A stretch of DNA of 9,275 nucleotides from Nostoc cf. edaphicum LEGE 07299 (GTDB lineage Bacteria; Cyanobacteriota; Cyanobacteriia; Cyanobacteriales; Nostocaceae), in assembly GCF_015207245.1 (NCBI RefSeq), contig NZ_JADEXF010000070.1, positions 1-9,275 of the forward strand, read 5' to 3'. Made by a program: the position numbers and the translations under genes. Within the stretch, counting starts at the first letter, position 1. Each line of letters begins with the position of its first letter. The notes beneath the pieces are model-generated. The model ran no database searches. It had not been told where the DNA came from and saw only the letters and a list, made by a program, of their open reading frames with translations. Of the stretch, positions 6,200-9,275 are shown one piece after another.

Positions 6200-6619
6200 T
6201 TAATCTTTGGTACGGGCATAGTCATCTTGGTAGCGGATAATATCATCTTCTCCCAAGTATTCGCCATTTTGGACTTCAATCAATACCAAGGGGATCACGC
6301 CAGGATTCTCTAAACGATGAGACGTACATTGGGGTACGTATGTTGACTCATTATTGCTTAGTAGTACTTCTTTCTCACCACAAACTACTCTAGCTGTACC
6401 AGAGACGACGATCCAATGTTCGCTGCGATGATGGTGCATTTGTAGACTGAGGCGGTGTCCAGGCTTAACTTCGATGCGCTTAATTTTGTATCCGCGCCCT
6501 TCTTCTAAAACTGTAAAAGCACCCCAAGGACGTAATTCAGTTGCAGCAACGCCCCTGGAAGTTATGTTTGGAGGGAGGTGTAGAGTTTCAGTCTGTGTAG
6601 TTTCTTGATATCGAGCCAT
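6200..6619 (-). CDS. cupin protein, mannose-6-phosphate isomerase type II family (stand-alone)
   Basis: The 139-residue protein is a single cupin domain of the kind found at the C-terminus of bifunctional mannose-6-phosphate isomerase/GDP-mannose pyrophosphorylase. Family marks are ELRPWGAFTVLEEGRGYKIKRI, then PGHRLSLQMHHHRSEHW with the metal-binding histidines and glutamate, a second-motif His in CTSHRLENPG, and the closing IEVQNGEYLGEDDIIR. The nucleotidyltransferase half is absent, so it cannot make GDP-mannose. Isomerisation of fructose-6-phosphate and mannose-6-phosphate is a family-based guess. The start is the ATG at 6617-6619, because TGAGGT (6624-6629) lies 4 nt before it. An upstream in-frame ATG (6638-6640) would add seven residues but lacks a binding site. 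The gene stands alone, with hairpins in both flanking spacers. A role in sugar supply for surface polysaccharide would fit the upstream glycosidase-family neighbour but is speculative. Confidence 0.9.
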   Translation of the reverse strand: MARYQETTQTETLHLPPNITSRGVAATELRPWGAFTVLEEGRGYKIKRIEVKPGHRLSLQMHHHRSEHWIVVSGTARVVCGEKEVLLSNNESTYVPQCTSHRLENPGVIPLVLIEVQNGEYLGEDDIIRYQDDYARTKD

Positions 6620-6623
6620 AGTT

Positions 6624-6629
6624 ACCTCA
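6624..6629 (-). promoter_or_regulatory. Shine-Dalgarno sequence deciding the start of the cupin gene
   Basis: TGAGGT on the minus strand lies 4 nt before the ATG at 6617-6619. The alternative ATG at 6638-6640 is preceded by AACGGTTTGTT, which has no binding site, so the shorter form is preferred. Confidence 0.65.
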
Positions 6630-6750
6630 TTTGAAGACATAACAAACCGTTGGTACTCTTAACTATTGATAAAAAATCTGGCGCTATCTTGCAACCTTGA
6701 AAATCAGCAATTTTGTCGCACTTTGATAAACATAGCAAAATCAAACCTTA

Positions 6751-6791
6751 TGGTGTAAACCATCACTACTAAAATTCTGATGTCTACACCA
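6751..6791 (-). other. 14-bp hairpin upstream of the cupin gene
   Basis: TGGTGTAAACCATCA (6751-6765) and TGATGTCTACACCA (6778-6791) form a long inverted repeat with a 12-nt loop. In minus-strand RNA all 14 positions pair, with one G-U pair and a single bulged G; on the plus strand the same site is an A-C mismatch. It lies 85 nt behind the glycosidase gene and 131 nt before the cupin start, so it may end the first transcript or sit in the leader of the second. A smaller CAAGC/GCTTG hairpin (6801-6819) precedes it on the transcript. Confidence 0.5.
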
Positions 6792-6875
6792 AGTCTTCAT
6801 CAAGCAAAATGACAGCTTGTTCTAAACTTTAAAAAGTGACTGGAATTGGGGATTGAGTTTTTCTCTATTTTTTCA

Positions 6876-8933
6876 TTATCGTGGTTGCAAGAAAATACCA
6901 ATTCCGTTATGAACACGAGCAGCGGTACTGGGTGATCGGTCGAGTAGTTGCCCTCCTAAATAAAGGCTGGTAGAACTACCGCCATCCAAATTTAAAGCAT
7001 CTACACAGCCCATCTGTTGCATCAATTGAGCATGTTCTGCCAAATTAGGCCCATAACCGCCAACACGATTATGTGTGGCAGTAATCATCAGTGTGCCTGT
7101 TGCCGTTGTGCAAATCCCGCTACGAATAGCTTTTTCGGCAATAAAGGCATTGCTGAATTTTTCGCCTTTGGCATCAAGGACAATTTGACGATTTTGGACT
7201 AATAGCGGCCCCGCTCCGATAATGTGGGGATAACGACTAAAATCAGCTGGAATAGTGGCGCTAGAAATGCTTACTGCGCTTCCAATAGGTAGCTGGGAGG
7301 CAACACTAGTAGCGTTAGCACGTAAAGTTAGTAGGTAGCCATCCTGGGGAATGGAAACTGCTGTCGCACCAACTTTGCCGCCTGGTAACTGATTAGTAAT
7401 TTGGTATTTCTGTACCACTAGGATAATTTCGTTATCCGTCAGGGGCGTGTAAGTTGATCCCCAAGCTGGGGTGTAACGAGCAACGCCACTCTGGACGTAA
7501 CCGCTGTTAAGAAACAGAATTGGTAGGCGCACATCATTTGCTGCGATTAAAGTTTCTTCTAAGGTGAGACGACCGAAGTAGAATTGGCCTGAATCATTCC
7601 AAGCGATCGCACCTCGGTTGAGAATGGGACCTGATAACCACTGACCATCACGACGAATCGCACCCAAGGGGAATCGGTTATTACGGTTAAAATAACCACC
7701 ATTAATTCCAGCTACTGCTAAGTAACGTTGTGCCGTTTGAATTAAGGGAGCAATACCCGCAAGCCCATCAGGACTAGCCCACATAGGTTTCAAGGTTAGC
7801 CCAAATTTCCGAGGATTAACTTCTAACCAAACCACAGGAAAGCGTTCTGTGCCTAAGTTGACATAATGCTGTCGCCAGCGCAATCCTGGGGCCCAAGTAA
7901 TATCCCGTTCTTCTAAAGGATCGGGTCGAATATCGATAATCAGGCGATTGGGGTTAGCGACAGTACTAACTTGAGGCGATAGACCGAAGGGAACGCTCAG
8001 ACTAATAATCGTTTGGTTTTTCACCACCTCCACTTTTTGAATCAGTGGTTCAGGGACTGGTGGCGCTGGTATTGGTTGTGTTGGTATAGCTGGCGATAAT
8101 TGTTTAAGCAGGTTTGGCAGTAATGTTGGTGGTGCTGGTGGCTGGGGGGTATAGCGTTCTATCAAAACGGGATCGGCTATTCCATCCAGAGTAATTGTCC
8201 ACTGTCTATTTGGCGGTACAGTGGATTTGGGAGTTGGCGTATCTGGATCGGAGGAAGGAATTTGTGGTTTGGCGATCGCTGACCCTTGTACAACTTGCCA
8301 GGGAGTGGGACGATCTAAATTGACAAGAATCCGAGTCTGTTGCAAAGGGGTACTCGCTTCTGGAGGTTCCTGGCTCTGAATAATATTTGTGATTTGTGTT
8401 TTTGGGGTAGCAATCACCAAAGTGTTGCCATTAGCTTGAATTTGCCAGCCAGATGTTTGAGCAAAATTAGTGATATCCAGATAGCGATATGCTCCTAGTA
8501 GCCTGGTAGCTAATACCAGTGGCTTTGTCACCGACGAAAACCACTGTATTGGTTGCTTCGCTGAATTACTACTGTTTAAGAAATTTACTCCAATTAATTG
8601 CCTAAATGCCCCATCACTAATATTAGTTGTCACCTGTCCAGATTTTCCAGGTCGTTGTAACCAAGTTCCTGGTAAAGTACGACCATTGAGGGAAATTTGA
8701 TTACCAGAGGATGCTACACCTGTTAAAGAAGGTGCAGGCGACTGTGAGATTAACCTGGGTATAAATTTGGTGGTTTTCGGGGACTCCTGGGCGTTGGTAG
8801 CACAAGTAGTCGTTAAGCACAGTACTGTTAAAAGTATTGGGAACACAGTAGCCCGGAAAAATCTGCGTTCGCCCTTGGCGTTTGCAGAGCCATCACTAAT
8901 CTCTGATTGGCAACAATTCGGCATTTTTACCAT
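6876..8933 (-). CDS. secreted phosphodiester glycosidase family protein (NAGPA/DUF2233 domain)
   Basis: The 685-residue product starts with a likely Sec signal peptide: basic residues RRFFR (23-27), a hydrophobic core (about 29-44) and a probable cut after TNA (near 48). A family lipobox is not evident at Cys44. Residues 75-180 resemble a stalk or envelope-binding region (SLNGRTLPGTW, then TLVIATPKTQITNI). A segment near 200-260 and another near 298-336 (VEVVKNQTIISLSVPF, then NRLIIDIRP) look like AMIN-type beta modules. They are separated by a proline-rich linker (263-297). The catalytic domain (about 365-684) shows NGGYFN (411-416), GAGPLLV (573-579), ATHNRVGGYGPN (619-630) and LDGGSSTSL (649-657), as in phosphodiester alpha-N-acetylglucosaminidase-like proteins. 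The product probably acts on a sugar phosphodiester or polymer in the periplasm or outer envelope; the substrate is unknown. The ATG start lacks a clear binding site; a second ATG lies three codons in. Confidence 0.88.
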   Translation of the reverse strand: MVKMPNCCQSEISDGSANAKGERRFFRATVFPILLTVLCLTTTCATNAQESPKTTKFIPRLISQSPAPSLTGVASSGNQISLNGRTLPGTWLQRPGKSGQVTTNISDGAFRQLIGVNFLNSSNSAKQPIQWFSSVTKPLVLATRLLGAYRYLDITNFAQTSGWQIQANGNTLVIATPKTQITNIIQSQEPPEASTPLQQTRILVNLDRPTPWQVVQGSAIAKPQIPSSDPDTPTPKSTVPPNRQWTITLDGIADPVLIERYTPQPPAPPTLLPNLLKQLSPAIPTQPIPAPPVPEPLIQKVEVVKNQTIISLSVPFGLSPQVSTVANPNRLIIDIRPDPLEERDITWAPGLRWRQHYVNLGTERFPVVWLEVNPRKFGLTLKPMWASPDGLAGIAPLIQTAQRYLAVAGINGGYFNRNNRFPLGAIRRDGQWLSGPILNRGAIAWNDSGQFYFGRLTLEETLIAANDVRLPILFLNSGYVQSGVARYTPAWGSTYTPLTDNEIILVVQKYQITNQLPGGKVGATAVSIPQDGYLLTLRANATSVASQLPIGSAVSISSATIPADFSRYPHIIGAGPLLVQNRQIVLDAKGEKFSNAFIAEKAIRSGICTTATGTLMITATHNRVGGYGPNLAEHAQLMQQMGCVDALNLDGGSSTSLYLGGQLLDRSPSTAARVHNGIGIFLQPR

Positions 8934-9060
8934 AATTTACTAGGTACTTTGGAAAACTATCACCCAACGTCTAAACTAACCAATTATTTGGACATATCAA
9001 GGCAAGATGACTTTATTTTTGAATAAATATGATATTCTATATATTGGCTACTTGTCTCTT

Positions 9061-9082
9061 TTAGACAAACATTAGACACACA
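9061..9082. repeat. two 11-bp direct repeats TTAGACAMACA
   Basis: TTAGACAAACA (9061-9071) is followed at once by TTAGACACACA (9072-9082), and another TTTAGAC lies at 9091. The 11-bp period would place a binding protein on one face of the helix. The repeats are about 130 bp before the glycosidase start. Confidence 0.45.
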
Positions 9083-9178
9083 TTAATTTATTTAGACGCT
9101 AAAGCCACTGCAACCAAGTTTTTTAACTCCCAACTAATTCTAACCACACTATATAGGGTAGTTTTGGTTATCAAAACT

Positions 9179-9197
9179 GGATTAAAATATTTAATCC
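9179..9197. repeat. perfect 8-bp inverted repeat
   Basis: GGATTAAA and TTTAATCC are separated by ATA. It could be an operator or a small hairpin for a gene beyond the window; no role can be assigned. Confidence 0.4.
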
Positions 9198-9275
9198 TAG
9201 CTGATCGTTGCTACTGTTATTACTTCAGTAATGTCTAGTTAATAGTAGTACATGCGGCAACTGGTAAGCGGCAAA

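Larger units (their letters stand above)
236..8279. repeat. dispersed HIP1 octamers GCGATCGC (nine sites)
   Basis: Sites at 236, 673, 708, 3441, 3461, 5663, 6042, 7603 and 8272 (first base). Eight lie inside genes (rpsJ, tuf twice, fusA twice, the iscA-like gene, the glycosidase gene twice) and one (6042) in a spacer. A random 9.3-kb sequence would be expected to hold well under one. HIP1 abundance is a known mark of many cyanobacterial genomes. The span given is from first to last site. Confidence 0.9.
8934..9275. other. 342-bp region upstream of the glycosidase gene, no gene callable
   Basis: AT-rich DNA without a supported gene. It holds a small TTGTCT/AGACAA hairpin (9052-9068), two 11-bp direct repeats (9061-9082) and an 8-bp palindromic hairpin GGATTAAA-ATA-TTTAATCC (9179-9197). 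TATATA near 9040 could be a weak -10 of the glycosidase gene, but the -35 is poor. At the very end a plus-strand ATG (9252) opens a frame of eight codons before the edge, without a ribosome binding site; it is too short to call. Confidence 0.5.

Noticed and set aside
6641..6875. Promoter for the cupin gene (TTGCAA-17-TATCAA on the minus strand, near 6670-6700)
   Set aside because: Each hexamer matches the consensus at only four of six positions, which is common by chance in this AT-rich spacer.
8934..9275. Partial gene at the right edge, either strand
   Set aside because: The open frames at the edge are only 8 to 16 codons long with no binding site or recognisable residues.

Overview
The window looks like chromosomal DNA of a filamentous, probably heterocyst-forming cyanobacterium of the Nostoc/Anabaena type. 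Three things point there. The ribosomal protein and elongation factor genes lie in the cyanobacterial/plastid str order rpsL-rpsG-fusA-tuf-rpsJ, with rpsJ behind tuf. The octamer GCGATCGC (HIP1) occurs at least nine times in 9.3 kb. The spacers carry short tandem heptamers (TTTGTCN, AATGACY, ATTTTGG) of the kind known as STRRs in these organisms. The genus assignment is an inference.

All eight protein genes that can be supported are on the minus strand, so transcription runs from high to low coordinates. In that order they are: a secreted phosphodiester-glycosidase-family protein (6876-8933), a stand-alone mannose-6-phosphate-isomerase-type cupin (6200-6619), an IscA/HesB-type iron-sulfur carrier (5623-5946), ribosomal protein S12 (5106-5489), S7 (4060-4530), EF-G (1844-3922), EF-Tu (591-1820) and S10 (90-407). 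The last five form the str cluster, which supplies small-subunit proteins and the two main elongation GTPases. The first three are separate transcription units by spacing, with 133 to 256 bp and conspicuous hairpins between them.

The proteins are ordinary members of well-known families, and no new enzyme system is visible. The unusual content is in the spacers. The str cluster is not tightly packed. A near-perfect sigma-70-type promoter precedes rpsL, but rpsL and rpsG are then separated by 575 bp of repeats, hairpins and two matching palindromes just behind rpsL. A second good promoter match lies directly before fusA. A 13-bp perfect stem-loop separates tuf from rpsJ. This suggests that the cluster is expressed as several units, with partial termination or processing in between.

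Two further hairpins, before the iscA-like gene and before the cupin gene, are completed by G-U pairs only in the minus-strand RNA, the strand of the genes. That hints that they act as RNA. The 342 bp upstream of the glycosidase gene hold repeats but no callable gene. All structures were found by eye; no folding energy or database search was run.
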